Below, in pieces: positions 47,620 to 61,120 of a DNA stretch of 64,000 nt. The notes under the pieces were generated by a model that saw nothing but the letters and a program-made list of their open reading frames with translations, was not told the DNA's origin and did not search any database. Every line of letters begins with the position of its first letter. Position 1 is the stretch's first letter. Location of the stretch: positions 19,211,513 to 19,275,512 of the forward strand of contig CM042979.1 in assembly GCA_023678885.1 (NCBI GenBank), given 5' to 3'. The position numbers were made by a program, and so were the translations under genes. This DNA is from Pogostemon cablin. Taxonomy: Eukaryota; Streptophyta; Magnoliopsida; Lamiales; Lamiaceae.

Positions 47620-48854
47620 GGTTAACTGAGGATATTTGGCCACAATTTGATCTTCACGTTGCCAAGTAGCTTCTTCACTACCATGTCTGTTCCACAACAC
47701 TTTGACTAACACGATAGTCTTGTTTCTCAACTTTTCTTCCTGATCAAGGATGGAAATGGGTCATTCTTCATATGACAAGTCATTGTTTAGGGTGACATCT
47801 TGATAATTGACCACATGGCTCGGATCATATACGTAAGGTCGTAACATTGACACGTGGAAGACATTGTGAATTCCTGACAAATTAGGTGGTAAAGCTAATT
47901 TGTAGGCTGCTTTCCCAATGGTCTCCAAGACTTCGTATGGCCCAATAAACCTTGGTTTAAGCTTTCCTCTTTTTCCAAAACGCACGATACCTTTAACTGG
48001 TGTACCTTTAGGAACACCTTATCTCCCGGCTGATACCTTTGATCTTTACGTTTTTTGTCAGCATATGCCTTTTGTCAATCTTGAGCTATTTTGATTCTTT
48101 CTCTAATTTGGCTTGTGCTCTTCATCGTTTTTATCCACAATCTCTGGTCCCAATAATTTTGTTTCTCCAACTCATCCCAATAGAGTGGAGACCTACATTT
48201 TCTTCCATAAAGTGCTTCATATGGAGCCATGCAAATTGTCGCTTGATAACTATTGTTGTAGGCAAACTCTATAAGGGGTATATAATCTTCCCAACTTCCT
48301 CCAAAATCCAATATACATGCCCTTAACATATCTTCAATTGTTTGGTTGGTTCTCTCTGTTTGCCCATCGGTTTGAGGGTGGTATCCAGTACTGAACTTCA
48401 ATTGCGTCCCTATTGCATCTTGTAGCTTGCGCCAGAAATTAGAAGTAAAACAAGTAACCATGTCGAATACTATTGAAACTGGTGCACCATGTAATCAAAC
48501 TATCTCCCTGAGATAAATCTGAGCTAATTTATCAATGTTGTAATTCATTTTCATGGGTAGAAAGTGAGCTGTCTTTGTCAATCTATAGACAATTACCCAA
48601 ATTGCGTGATTTTCATGTAGGCTTCGGGGTAACCCATCAATAAAATCCATTATGACATGTTCCCACTTCCATTCTGGTATTTCCCAGGGCTCTAAAAGGC
48701 CTGAGGGTCTTTGGTGTTCCGCTTTAATTTGCTGGCATGTTAAACATCTTCGAACAAAATCTGCGATGCAACCCTTCATGTTTCTCCACCAGAATAGTTT
48801 TTCAAGTCTTGATACATTTTGGTTCCTCCAGGATGGATCGTGTACGGAGTACAA
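47620..48854 (-). pseudogene. Tekay integrase and chromodomain
   Basis: The zinc-binding N-terminus includes the preceding HCTPYTIHPG (before 48854) and CLTCQQIKAEH; the core has WEHVIMDFIDGLP, then, after a break near 48470, FTSNFWRKLQDAIGTQL and YHPQTDGQTERTNQ with the catalytic glutamate. The C-terminal part reads GPYEVLETIGKAAYKLALPP and GIHNVFHVSML. After an in-frame TGA at about 47760 the chromodomain is readable: LRNKTIVLVKVLWNRHGSEE then ATWQRE. Chromodomains of this class direct integration to heterochromatin. Frames change at about 48470 and 48000; non-functional. Confidence 0.85.
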
Positions 48855-50536
48855 TGTGCCTCCATCAAGATTTCATTTCTTAACTCCTCATTCTTGGGCA
48901 CACATATCCTTCCTTGAAATATCAAGGCACCAGTATGATCCTCTGAGAATCCCTTTGTGTCTTCACTTTTTGCCAATGACCGCATCTTATTTAGGAACTC
49001 ATCTTCCTTTTGAACATTAATGATCCTTTCCTTTAGGGTCGGCAGTATTGTCAATGCAGCTAATATAGCATATACATCTTGTGGCGACGTTGTTATGTCA
49101 ACCTTTAATCTCGCAAGTTCATTATTCAACTCCTCTAGATCAGTGATCTTGTAAGGCGGAAATCTCTTCTCCTTTCTGCTGAGTGCATCAGCTACCACAT
49201 TTTCCTTTCCCGAATGGTAGTTGATAGTGTAGTCGTAATCTTTCACCAGTTCTAACCATCTCCTTTTGTTCAAAGAAATATTTTAAGCTTTTGTGGTCGG
49301 TGTAGATCTCACATTTCCCTCCATAGAGATAGTGCATCCAAATTTTCAGGGCGTGAACCACTGCTGCTAGTTCTAAGTCATGAGTGGGAAAATTTTATTC
49401 ATGGACCTTTAATTACCATGAGGCATAAGCAATCACCTTGCCGTGTTGCATTAGCACACATCTCAGTCCAAGCTTTGATGCATCTGTATAGATTACAAAT
49501 CCCTCCAAGCCGCTAGGAATTGCTAATACGGGGGCTGTGATCAACCTTTGCTTTAATTCTTGAAAGTTTTCTTTGCATTTATCTGACCAGTGGAATTTGA
49601 CCTCTTTCTTTGTGAGCCGTGTTAGTGGACTAGCTATCTTTGAGAATCCTTCAATGAACCTCCTATAATAGCAAGCTAATCCCAAAAAACTTCTCACTTC
49701 ATGTACATTCATTGGGGCCTCCCATTCACTTACGACTTGCATTTTACTTGGGTCTACTTCCAAACCTCGTGCAGAAATGATGTGTCCAAGAAACACAACC
49801 TGATTTAGCCAAAACTCACATTTATTGAATTTGGCATAGAGTTTCTCTCTTCGGAGTGTCTCCATTACTATCCTCAAATGTTCTGCATGATGTTCTTCAT
49901 TTGGAGAGTAGATCAAAATGTCATCTATGAATACAATTACAAACTGATCCAGGTATGGGAGGAACACTCGGTTCATCAAATCCATAAATATCGCAGGAGC
50001 ATTGCTGAGTCCAAAGGCAACACAACAAACTCGTAATGACCATAACGAGTTCTGAAAGCTATTTTAGGGATATCGGTTTCCTTAATCTTCAACTGGTGAT
50101 ACCCAGATCGGAGATCTATTTTTGAGAAAATGTTATCCCCACTCAATTGATCAAAGAGATCCTCAATCCAAGGCAATGGATATTTGTTCTTGATTGTCAG
50201 CTTATTTAGTTCTCTGTAATCTATGCACATTCACATGGTTCCATCCTTCTTTTCTACAAATAGGACTGGAGCTCCCCAAGGGGATACACTTGGTTTTATG
50301 AAGCCCAAGTCGAGTAACCCTTGCAATTGCACCTTCAACTCTTGTAACTCAGCAGGCGCCATCCGGTATGATGCTTTCGATACTGGTGCTGAACCAGGCA
50401 TCAAGTCGATTGTGAACTCAATTTGCCTATCAGGTGGGACTCCTGGAAGTTCTTCTGGGAATACATCTTTGTATTCTCGTATAATTGGCACTTTGTTCAC
50501 CTCCACATGTGTCATCATACTATTCATCACATGCAC
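48776..50536 (-). pseudogene. Tekay reverse transcriptase and RNase H
   Basis: The RT start reads ELPGVPPDRQIEFTIDL and SPWGAPVLFVEKKDG; a TGA at about 50231 precedes MCIDYRELNKLTIKNKYPLP. KIDLRSGYHQ is intact; a frameshift lies near 49990. The catalytic box is FVIVFIDDILIYS (about 49930). FLGHIISARGLEVDP and RSFLGLACYYRRFIEGFSKI follow. RNase H includes VIYTDASKLGL, then stops near 49410 and 49385, and resumes in YTINYHSGKENVVADALSRK. The order RT, RNase H, integrase is Ty3/gypsy. Confidence 0.88.
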
Positions 50537-52034
50537 AAAAATGCCTCGGCATGTCTGTTGTGGACCTCCTTCATTGCCTTCATAGCAATCAATATTTTTG
50601 GTATGGTTCTGGCCCTCGCTCCATGGAAGGTAACACTTTCTATTTCCTTCTCACGAAAGATGATTTCTTTCTTATGGCATTTAATAGTTGCACAGTTTTC
50701 CATCAACCAATCCATTCCAAGGATCACATCGAAATCCTTGAGGTTAATGATGTGTAAGGTAGCTTTAAGTACCTTGTCTTCAAATTTCACTTCTACATCC
50801 CTCAGCAACCTTTCCACCTTTATAGATTTTTTGGATGGTATGCTTACTTCTAATGCATTACTTTCACTTCTACATTTAGTTTCTATTTTCTTTGCCAAAT
50901 GAGAAGAAATAAAAGAATGCGTAGCACCAGTGTCAAATAATACAATAGCAGGTATGCCTTGGATCGGTACAATACCTGTAATGGTTTCTGGGTCCTTGGA
51001 AGCTTTTTGCTGTGTCATGGAGTAAACTTGAGCCTTTCCTACAGATCCAGATCCTGTTCCAGCATTTTGTGCGTTCGCTTTGGGGCACTGCCACTGAGTA
51101 TGTCCTGGCTCCTTACACCAATAACATATACCCTTTCCCTTCAGACATGGGCCTGGGTGGTTCTTCCCACAAATATTGCTAGCATTTCCCGATAGCTGAT
51201 TATTATCACCTTGGCGGATAGGTACTCTCTTGGTTGGAGGCTGATTTTCAGGCTTGTGAGTTGTCCATGCTCCTTTGCATTTGCCAGTGTTGACATATGA
51301 TTTTTCCTTTGCAGATCCTAGATCAAGGCGTGCTTCTACCTCCAGGGCGTTCTCAATAGCAATTGCATAAACCTGATTCCTCTGCACTGCAAGAATGATG
51401 CTTATCTCCTTCCTTAAGCCAAACTCGAACCTTCTAGTCTTTTGAACTTCAGTGCTCACTAGATGAGGTGTATACCGAGACAGCTGATTGTACTTCCGTT
51501 CATACTCCATAACAGACAGGCTCCCTTGCTTCAAATTCAGGAACTCATCTGCTTTCTTCTCTTGATAAGTCAATGGAAGGTAGTTGCAGAAAACCGCTAT
51601 TTTGAAGTCATCCCAAGTCATCACCGCCACTTGTTTCGGAGTTTGTGTACGTCCTTATGTTTCCACCAGTATCATGCGTCTCCTAAGAGTTGGAAAGATG
51701 CGCAATAGACTTTTTCAGCATCCATACAAATCAAATGGTTGAATATCCTGTCAAGAGCTCGAACCCATTCATCCACTAAAGCCGGATCTCCACGGCCATT
51801 GAAAGTAGGTGGATTGTATCGCCTGAAGTGTTCAAGTATAGCATTCGGATCATGCCGTGGCGTGGCTGGATTTGGAGTCGTGGTGAAGTGCTGCGCAAGG
51901 CCCTCGAGTACAGTTGTAAGCCGGGCTAAAGGGTCAACCACGGGTGGGTTTGGAGCTAGAGCAGATGGTGCTCCGGGTGCGGGTCCCTCAGGTAAGCTTG
52001 GAGTGGTTCCGCGCGTTCGCCTCCCATCAGCCAT
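50527..52034 (-). pseudogene. Tekay Gag and aspartic protease
   Basis: ATG at 52034 opens a proline/alanine-rich N-terminus, then FRRYNPPTFNGRGDPALVDE, the conserved Gag core start. A TGA at about 51670 and a frameshift before 51630 interrupt it. The second part has DEFLNLKQGSLSVMEYERKY and the zinc knuckle CYWCKEPGHTQWQC (CX2CX4HX4C, near 51120). Protease follows with IVLFDTGATHSFIS (DTG active site, near 50935) and VILGMDWL. Gag packages the RNA; protease matures the polyprotein. Confidence 0.88.
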
Positions 52035-52394
52035 TTCCTATGGGATTCATTACATTAAGCTTGTATGTATAAAACAAAGGATACTCATAACATGCTTTTC
52101 ATTAGTAGTAATAATTGTTGACATAATTAGGTTCTACCCATCAAAACATATATGAAAATTACAAGTAGAAACCTAAATCTACGAGCTTTCGGATGGCTTC
52201 ATGAGATGTTCATAAAATCCGGGTACATAACAAAATAAATAAAAGCAAGATAGTAGTCAATGACATAAAAGGATAACAATCAACATCAAATGACCCTACA
52301 CATATTATCCTACTCAAGCATATCCGTCTCTCCCTCGTTGGCACCACAAGTGCTGCAACGACTGCTTGACTCCTCCAAGATAGGGAGTGGAAGT

Positions 52395-53021
52395 CTATAC
52401 ATAGGAGGTAAGACCGTAGGGAATCGGTGGTGCGAACTCAAATGAAAGCTCTATAGGTGGAATGGCAGGGGCAATGATAGGTGTCGTGCTCTCAAAGTGA
52501 AACAGGAACCCATCGGGCACATTAGAATCTCCTCCAAAGTCAAAGAAGTTGAGATCAGGGGTGCCGAATGAGTCATCGGGGAAGTAGTAAGGTCCCTGGT
52601 ATGGGTCATACATCCCCTTCGGCTGCTCGGGAAAGAATGGGTAAGAAATAGGACTACCTCTCCCGAGGTGAAATGGGGAAAAATCACCGTGCTCCTGCCA
52701 CAACATCCACAAGCGGGCCATAAATGGTTGGAACTCTAAACAAAATCTGTTGCTACCCATAGGAATCCACGTATGCTCTCGTATAGTCCGCCAACCCAAA
52801 TCACTCCACCATACGGGCAAAGAGCTCACAACTATCTGGGCGGCCTCATACTCCTCCCATGGAGGAGTCTCGCCCAGTATGTCCTATGCTGTCCACATCC
52901 GAGTAATGTGGATGCCAATAGACTCAGATGGGTCACGCTCAACGCTAGCGTAGTATACAAGTCGATCGGCCTCACTCTCGGGGTGCATCATATAGGGTTG
53001 GGTCCTACGGTGATAAATCTA
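52395..53021 (-). pseudogene. Unrecognised extra ORF upstream of Tekay gag
   Basis: On the minus strand, a frame open from about 53021 (MMHPESEADRLVYY at 52991) runs to a stop at 52395 with a single TAG at about 52900 (WTA-stop-DILGETPPWEE). The protein would be about 200 residues: tryptophan-rich in the middle (LPVWWSDLGW, RLWMLWQEHG), proline/phenylalanine/aspartate-rich at the end (PYYFPDDSFGTPDLNFFDFG). It lies between the truncated 5' LTR and gag, same strand, about 360 bp before the Gag ATG. I recognise no family. Extra ORFs before gag are known in some gypsy lineages such as Ogre. Confidence 0.5.
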
Positions 53022-53210
53022 TTTATATTAAAATCTCTTGTTACTTATCGGTGTAGCTAGAATTAATAGCTAGGATATCATATCCTAACAAGCCCATTCA
53101 ATTTTCCAAAGTTCAAGTATAATGAAAATCCACATAATAGTCATACATCTCAAATACATATCATTATGGAGAGCATCTATCTCATGTAACATCAACTCAT
53201 AATAACATAC

Positions 53211-55148
<1,938 letters not shown>

Positions 55149-55397
55149 CTTCATTTGAAGATCCGGCTCAACACACATGCTGTCAACACAGTCAGCGCAG
55201 TCAACATAAAGTCAACACACACTCCAGTCAAAGTCAAGTCAATAAGTCAAGTCAATGCCAAATTGGTTCGAGAGAAGAATCAGAGGATTGATTGAGATTG
55301 TAACTCGTTTACATATCTTTTTAATTAAATCCATCTGAAATTATCCTTATAGTCAATTTGTATTTATTTTATCATAAATAAAAATTTGTTGTTACAA
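55149..55397 (+). repeat. Element A, right LTR, second part
   Basis: Resumes at CTTCATTTGAAGATCCGGCTC exactly where the first part stopped and runs to GTTGTTACA. ATAAT follows at 55398-55402. Confidence 0.9.
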
Positions 55398-55402
55398 TAA
55401 TA

Positions 55403-58020
55403 TTTTAAATAAAAAGTGATACCTGATCAAGAAAAAATAATGGAGTATCTGTCAAAGTGAACTATTTTTTGAACAATTAATAGGACAAATAAAAAATAAA
55501 ATTTTAATAAAAAGTAATATATGATAAATGAAAAGTGATAATCGACCAATTGCACATAAGACGAATAAAAAGTGATAATATTTTTAATATAAAGTGATAC
55601 TCGATCAGGTAAAAGTGATATCCATTGAAGTGAACTATTTAATAAACAATTAATAGGAAAGAAAAAAGCGATAATATTTTTAATAAAAAAAATTACATGA
55701 TCAATGAAAAATGAAATATGTTCAATTAAACTATTTATGATTATTTTGAAAAATAAATAAATTAAAAAAAAGGTTAATTGTGAGCAATGAAATATTTAAA
55801 AATTATTTAATTTAATATAATAATATATTAAAATTGAATTAAAAACGAAAAAAAATAAAATAAAAAACTAATTAACATAACTAATTAATGTAGGCTGCAG
55901 CGTATTCTTAAGGTACGCATTAGCAGCGTATTATAAAGCATGGCATTAGCAACTTTATTATAGTCGCTGATTTGGATAAATAATGTGGGTTAGTGAAGAT
56001 CGTCTCATATAAAATGATTCATGAGACGGGCTCATACAATACTCATCCTTGTCGAGAATAGCTTGCTTCCGACTTATCAAATTTTCGATTTTTAAGATTA
56101 TAATTAATTAACAAAACAGCCCTTTTTTCTTCTTATTTTTTTAAAAATTTAATTTAAAATATAATTAATTTAGTCAATGAATAATCACACATTACAATTG
56201 TAAAATAGTCTCACCCAATCCTACTCTAAATATATAATTTGTCAAATGGTCTCATACAATACTACATGGGTATTATATAATCAGCATCACCCAATACTAT
56301 TCTAAATATATAATTTGTGAAACGGTCTCATCTAATACTATCTGGGTATTATATAATCAGCATGCGGGATTCTTATAATGTGTAATATATGAATTTATTA
56401 TATAGATTTTTTTAGATGGATATTTGTGAAATTGATTATGAGACGGGTCGACCAAATGTTAAAGTATAATTGATATATAGATAAAGTATGTTCATTAGTA
56501 CTTAAAGAATGCTTGTAGTAAATATTGTATTATAACACTTTAAAAATATATTTTATTTCATTGTTCATCATACTTTAAAAGACATATTTTAACTACGAAT
56601 TAACATATTTTAATTAGTATATAACAAGCATACTTTAACTACGGATCGACCCATCTTACAATCCGTCTCACAATATAATTTGTCTTTATTATATTATTAC
56701 ATGAACGAAGTATCCATTAATCCATAATTAATTAATGAACACTGTTGTGCTTGTACATGAATCATTCAATAATTGCAAAGACTTGGGTGAGACCGTCTCA
56801 CGATCCCCTTATGTGAGACTGATCATCTATTAGTCCATTAAATATATTTTAAAGGGACCTGTTTGGTTGTAATCAAATTAGAAAATTAAGAAATTAATTA
56901 TGAAACTAAATTAATTAGGTCTTTTATATTATATATATGGGTGAGTCTTATGCGAGACCGTCTCACGGATCTCTTATGTAAGACGAATTATTCATTTATT
57001 AATTAATATAATATAAAAAAAATAATAAAAGAATAAACGGCTGTGGCCGGTCACCCGCAAAACATCTCACGGAATGCAGAATGCATATATTCAATTAATC
57101 ACTTCACCTCACGGATGGCGTATTTAATTAACGTACATGGGATCAATTATATTTTTTTCCTTTTCCATGTACACTTTAAAATTAATAAAGTTATTAATTA
57201 TTAAAATTACAAATAATATTGAACATTAAAAAATTTTAAAGTGACTGTTGAAAATTCAAAGAGTATACTCCACTTATTACATTAAAAAAAAAAGTGATAC
57301 ATTACTATTGAATTATTTTATGAAAGAAAAAATCTATCTTACGGGATTGTTTTGGTGAAATTGATAAGAAGTGATAATATTTATAAAGAAAAGTGATATC
57401 TAATTGATGAAAAGTGATGATAGCAATGTGAAATATTTTATGAATAATTTATAGTATAAATAAAAGTGATAACATTTTTAAAAAAAAGTGAATATTTTTT
57501 TAAGAAAAAGTAATAATTAATTACGAAGTGTGAAATGGTCTTGCCGGGAACGGTCTCACACAAGAGCTTTCCTTCATGAAAATTTCATAAAATAAAAAAG
57601 TGATCACATTTTTTATAAAAAAGTCATGATATCTGATCAAAGGAAAATGATACTTGCACTAATAATTTTTTTTAAATAATTGTTAAAAACAAAAAGTGAT
57701 AACATTTTCAATAAAAAATTATACTTAATAAAAAAATAAAAATTAATACACACAATTAAACTATTTAATAAAAAAATTATAGGACGGATGAAAAGTGATA
57801 ATATTTTTAATAAAAAGTGATACCTAATCAAAGAAAAGTGATAAATATCCAATTAAATTATTTAATGAATATATTTATTATACAGATAAAAAGTGATAAC
57901 ATTTTTAATATAAAGTGACAGATAAAAAAAATCATTCTTTTGAACTAAATGAATTATTAGTTAGTATAATAATAAATAAAAGGTGATAATAAATAAAAGT
58001 GAATTCGTCATCAATTATTT
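55403..58020 (+). repeat. AAAAAGTGATA repeat block, right of element A
   Basis: Continues the block interrupted at 21869. Clear units include 57785-57890 (AAAAGTGATAATATTTTTAA, AAAAAGTGATACCTAATCAA, AGAAAAGTGATAAATATCCA, AATTAAATTATTTAATGAAT). GAGACCGTCTCAC-type motifs interrupt it at about 56000-56040, 56204, 56237, 56318, 56440, 56655, 56789, 56957 and 57550. No coding is seen. Confidence 0.55.
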
Positions 58021-58284
58021 TGTTAATTATATTTTGACATAATTTACATTAATGGTATTTCTATATATATAAGAATTTTTATTTTATTTTATTAACAAAT
58101 ATTAAAAAAATAACTGTACATAATTTTATTTTAAAAAAAACAAACAAATAAATTGTAATTGAAAAAATAAAATTATAACGAAAAAAAAGAATGGGTTAAG
58201 TGGACGTGCGCTATATGTGGATTTAGGAGGTAGTTCAGGTAGTAAGTTTGTCTAGGATCCGCGAGAATATGTTTGGGTCATATT

Positions 58285-58330
58285 TGACCCGTCTCACGAA
58301 ATGAGATCCATGAGACGGTCTTATACAAGT
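58285..58330. repeat. GAGACCGTCTCAC-family motif pair
   Basis: GACCCGTCTCACGAAATGAGATCC next to ATGAGACGGTCTTATACAAG, the same paired layout as at 20609-20755 with a very short spacer. Confidence 0.5.
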
Positions 58331-58419
58331 CTTTTTCTCTCGACAATAAACTATTCTGATTCCTGAACACATAAATTTTGAAAACTCAGGATTTAAAGTA
58401 ATCTTTTTAATAATAATAA

Positions 58420-58960
58420 AAAATTATTATTAAATTAGTTCAACTGTTTTGATGTCACTCCAATTTGATTGACTATCACTTTATATTAAAAATGTTAATT
58501 ATTTTTTATTCATTTCACGAATTGTTCATAAAATAATATAATAGAACTGTTATCACTTTTTTTATCATATCTTTTTATTAAAAATTTTATCATTTTTTAT
58601 TTTTCTAATGAATTGTTCGTAAAATAATTTTATTAGACGCATATCACTTTTTCTTTTATAAGGAATCACTTTTTATTAAAAATATTATCACGTTTTATCT
58701 ATTCTATATTAGTTCTCACTTTTCATAAAAATATTATCACTTTTCTTTTAGAATATTATCACTTTTCATTTATACTACAAATTGTTCATGAAATAGTTGA
58801 CACTTGACAAAATGTTTATTTCTTTTCATCAATTAAATATTACTTTTCATTATGAATGTTATAAATTTTTATTCATCTTAAATAAATTATAATATTTAAA
58901 TAAAAAAAAATTAAATAAATTATAAATTATTACTTTTTTAATTTAATTTGAATAAGAAGA
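58420..58960 (-). repeat. AAAAAGTGATA repeat block, inverted arm
   Basis: TATCACTTTTTATTAAAAAT, CGAATTGTTCATAAAATAAT and TTATCACTTTTCATTTATAC repeat here in the orientation opposite to 55.4-57.9 kb and the same as 16.9-17.6 kb. Confidence 0.55.
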
Positions 58961-59020
58961 AACGTATAAAAATTACATATATATTACAGCTAATTATTTT
59001 CTTTTGTAATTAATTTTTTA

Positions 59021-59050
59021 ACTAGTATTTCCCGTCCGTGCGTTGCACGG
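59021..59050 (-). other. Helitron 2 3' terminus
   Basis: Plus strand ACTAGTATTTCCCGTCCGTG then CGTTGCACGG. The minus strand gives hairpin, spacer and CTAG|T. Confidence 0.8.
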
Positions 59051-59405
59051 TGAGCATTTTATTATAGGATCATTTGATTTTTAATTTTGTTTTGTTTTTG
59101 TTTTAATAGTGTTATGCTTATGTATGTATTATATGTTTGAGTTTCTCTCATCCGGTTTTTTGGTGTGCTTTGAATTTTGTTGTCGTTTTATTTTTTTATT
59201 TATGTTTATAATTATCTCATGTGTTTTTCACGAAAATAATTATATTTTGCGAATAGTTTTTAAGCTTTTTATTATAGGATTATTGTTATTTATATTTTAT
59301 TTTTAATAGTTTGATCTCTACGAATATATATGAGCTCGTGTCATCCGATTTTTGTATGGTTAGAATTTTGTTATAGACTTGTAGTATTATTATTTTTATT
59401 TATGT

Positions 59406-59705
59406 TGTTATCACTTCCCTGCCTTACATTGCACGTTGAATCCTCGCACACCGAAAGTGGAATACGAAATCTCAAGTGTGCTATTCGGCCCCCTGGCAAA
59501 AGTAAGGATGCAATTTCACTTGATGCCACGTTCAACACTATGTCCCCCTTTGATCTAATAGAAGTCGATATCGTCTTCCATAAGAATGTCTTTCCAGTGC
59601 CTCCATATCCATATATGAAGAAAACTCTGCCACTCCAGAGACAACGCTCTCCATCACCCTGTCATACACCTTCTTCTGATCCTCATTTAGTTTCTTCAAC
59701 AAATC
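59406..59705 (-). pseudogene. Helitron helicase (PIF1-type) fragment
   Basis: The minus strand first reads KLNEDQKKVYDRVMESV, then in another frame VFFIYGYGGTGKTFLWKT with the Walker A motif GYGGTGKT, followed by RSKGDIVLNVASSEIASLLL, PGGRIAHLRFRIP and STCNVRQG. These are the first helicase motifs (Q-like, I, Ia) of the PIF1-family helicase in Helitron RepHel proteins. One frameshift separates the two parts, and no Rep domain, motif II or later motifs were found. Only about 100 residues of an expected protein over 1,000 remain. Confidence 0.85.
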
Positions 59706-60370
59706 CACACATTATTTTTGTAGTGATGATCTTTTATACCTCATTTCACGTGATATTAGTCTGTTATTATGCTGATGATTCATTTAAGGATCTGAAATGA
59801 GCATCCCTTCAAAATTTCTTAGATTTTTATTCATAGATATCAATGCACGATTTATTTAACACAAACACTCATTCATTATATCTGCCTCAGACATCACCAA
59901 ACCTACAATTTGATATAACCTTATATTCTTAATGAAAATATGTATTTCAATAATAAATACAAAAATATGTTTATTTCACTTATTAATGTGCCACACTTGG
60001 GTGTCTCAATCTTTTCCTCTCGTTGTATAATATATCCTCAGATAATTTTTTCCAACATGCATTCCACACAGTTTTTGGCATGCTTATGTTTCTAGAAATT
60101 AATAGATTTAGAAACATGTTTCTCAATAGCCACATTCCTTAATTGTGTCTATATATTCCTTGCATCTTCGAGCAATCCTCTTGCATAGCATGCTTCTTGA
60201 AAAGTTTTATATGTCTTTTTCTCAAATTTACGGAAATCTTCATAACATTTTGGTCCTCGCACTATATTTAGGCGAATTCTCAAATAATAAGATTCACATA
60301 TCCCACATTCTTAAGTTCATTTGGGTGAGTATATGCACTTACCCAAGCAAAAAAGCGCTTTGCAAATGTT

Positions 60371-61095
60371 TTAGGTTTTAATGGTCTGAAAAGTAGTATG
60401 TATAGCTCCTGTAAATTTATTAGAGGCATGTCTTAAAAAGCTATTCATTCTACGCTGCAATTTCTTCAATTTTTTCAAAAGTTGATATAAGATGATTAAA
60501 TCAAACAATCTGAAATACTTCTTTAATCCAAACCTGCTGCGATTGCTGCATTTTTTCAATTGGGTCTTATTTTGCTTGGATCTCTGCACTCTGTCCTCCT
60601 CACTATCATCATCTTCCAAAACCAATTCAACTGACTCAGCATTTTGCTCCAACCATCTTTGCTTAGCATTTTCTGAGGAAATAAAGTTTGAGAATAATTT
60701 ATGAAATTGAGAGCAAATAAAATCGCAAAACATTGTATAAATTTGAATAACCAAGACTATTTATTTTGCTGAGATCAAACAAAGAATCATGACATTTGAG
60801 ATAATGATACCATCAGAACATGGAAATTGCATTCCTTCATCACTTTCAACATGTAAATCAGACTCCAGAAAATCCATAATGTTAGTCTGCAGCAAACAAA
60901 TCCAATCAAAAAAGTTCAAACCCAAAAGGTTACAGGGCAAGGAAGAAACATAAGAGAAGAAAAAATTATTTGCTTATGTTGATTTGAGAAATTGAAATTT
61001 TTAAAAATGGTCTAGCCCAGCTTACCTGCTCAGATAAGTTAATCAGTACAACATTATGCCCAGAGAATCTTCCAATGGCAGCAACTAATAAGGAA
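60371..61095 (-). pseudogene. Unidentified exon-like pieces in Helitron 2
   Basis: Several minus-strand segments have splice-type borders and coding-like composition: 61095-61026 (AAIGRFSGHNVVLINLSEQ, then GTAAGC), 60893-60810 (after CTGCAG: TNIMDFLESDLHVESDEG), about 60690-60590 (after CCTCAG: ENAKQRWLEQNAESVELV then an acidic stretch), and about 60405-60345 (PLKPKTFAKRFFAW, then GTAAGTG). They could be one or more captured host genes. I do not recognise the family. Confidence 0.4.
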
Positions 61096-61120
61096 AATAA
61101 CAAAAACACCAACCATGAGA

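Noticed and set aside
50423..50902. 159-codon plus-strand frame
   Set aside because: Antisense to the Tekay protease region with its DTG motif.
59109..59306. 65-codon plus-strand hydrophobic frame
   Set aside because: Opposite strand to the Helitron helicase and composed of TTT/TTA-rich codons; no support.
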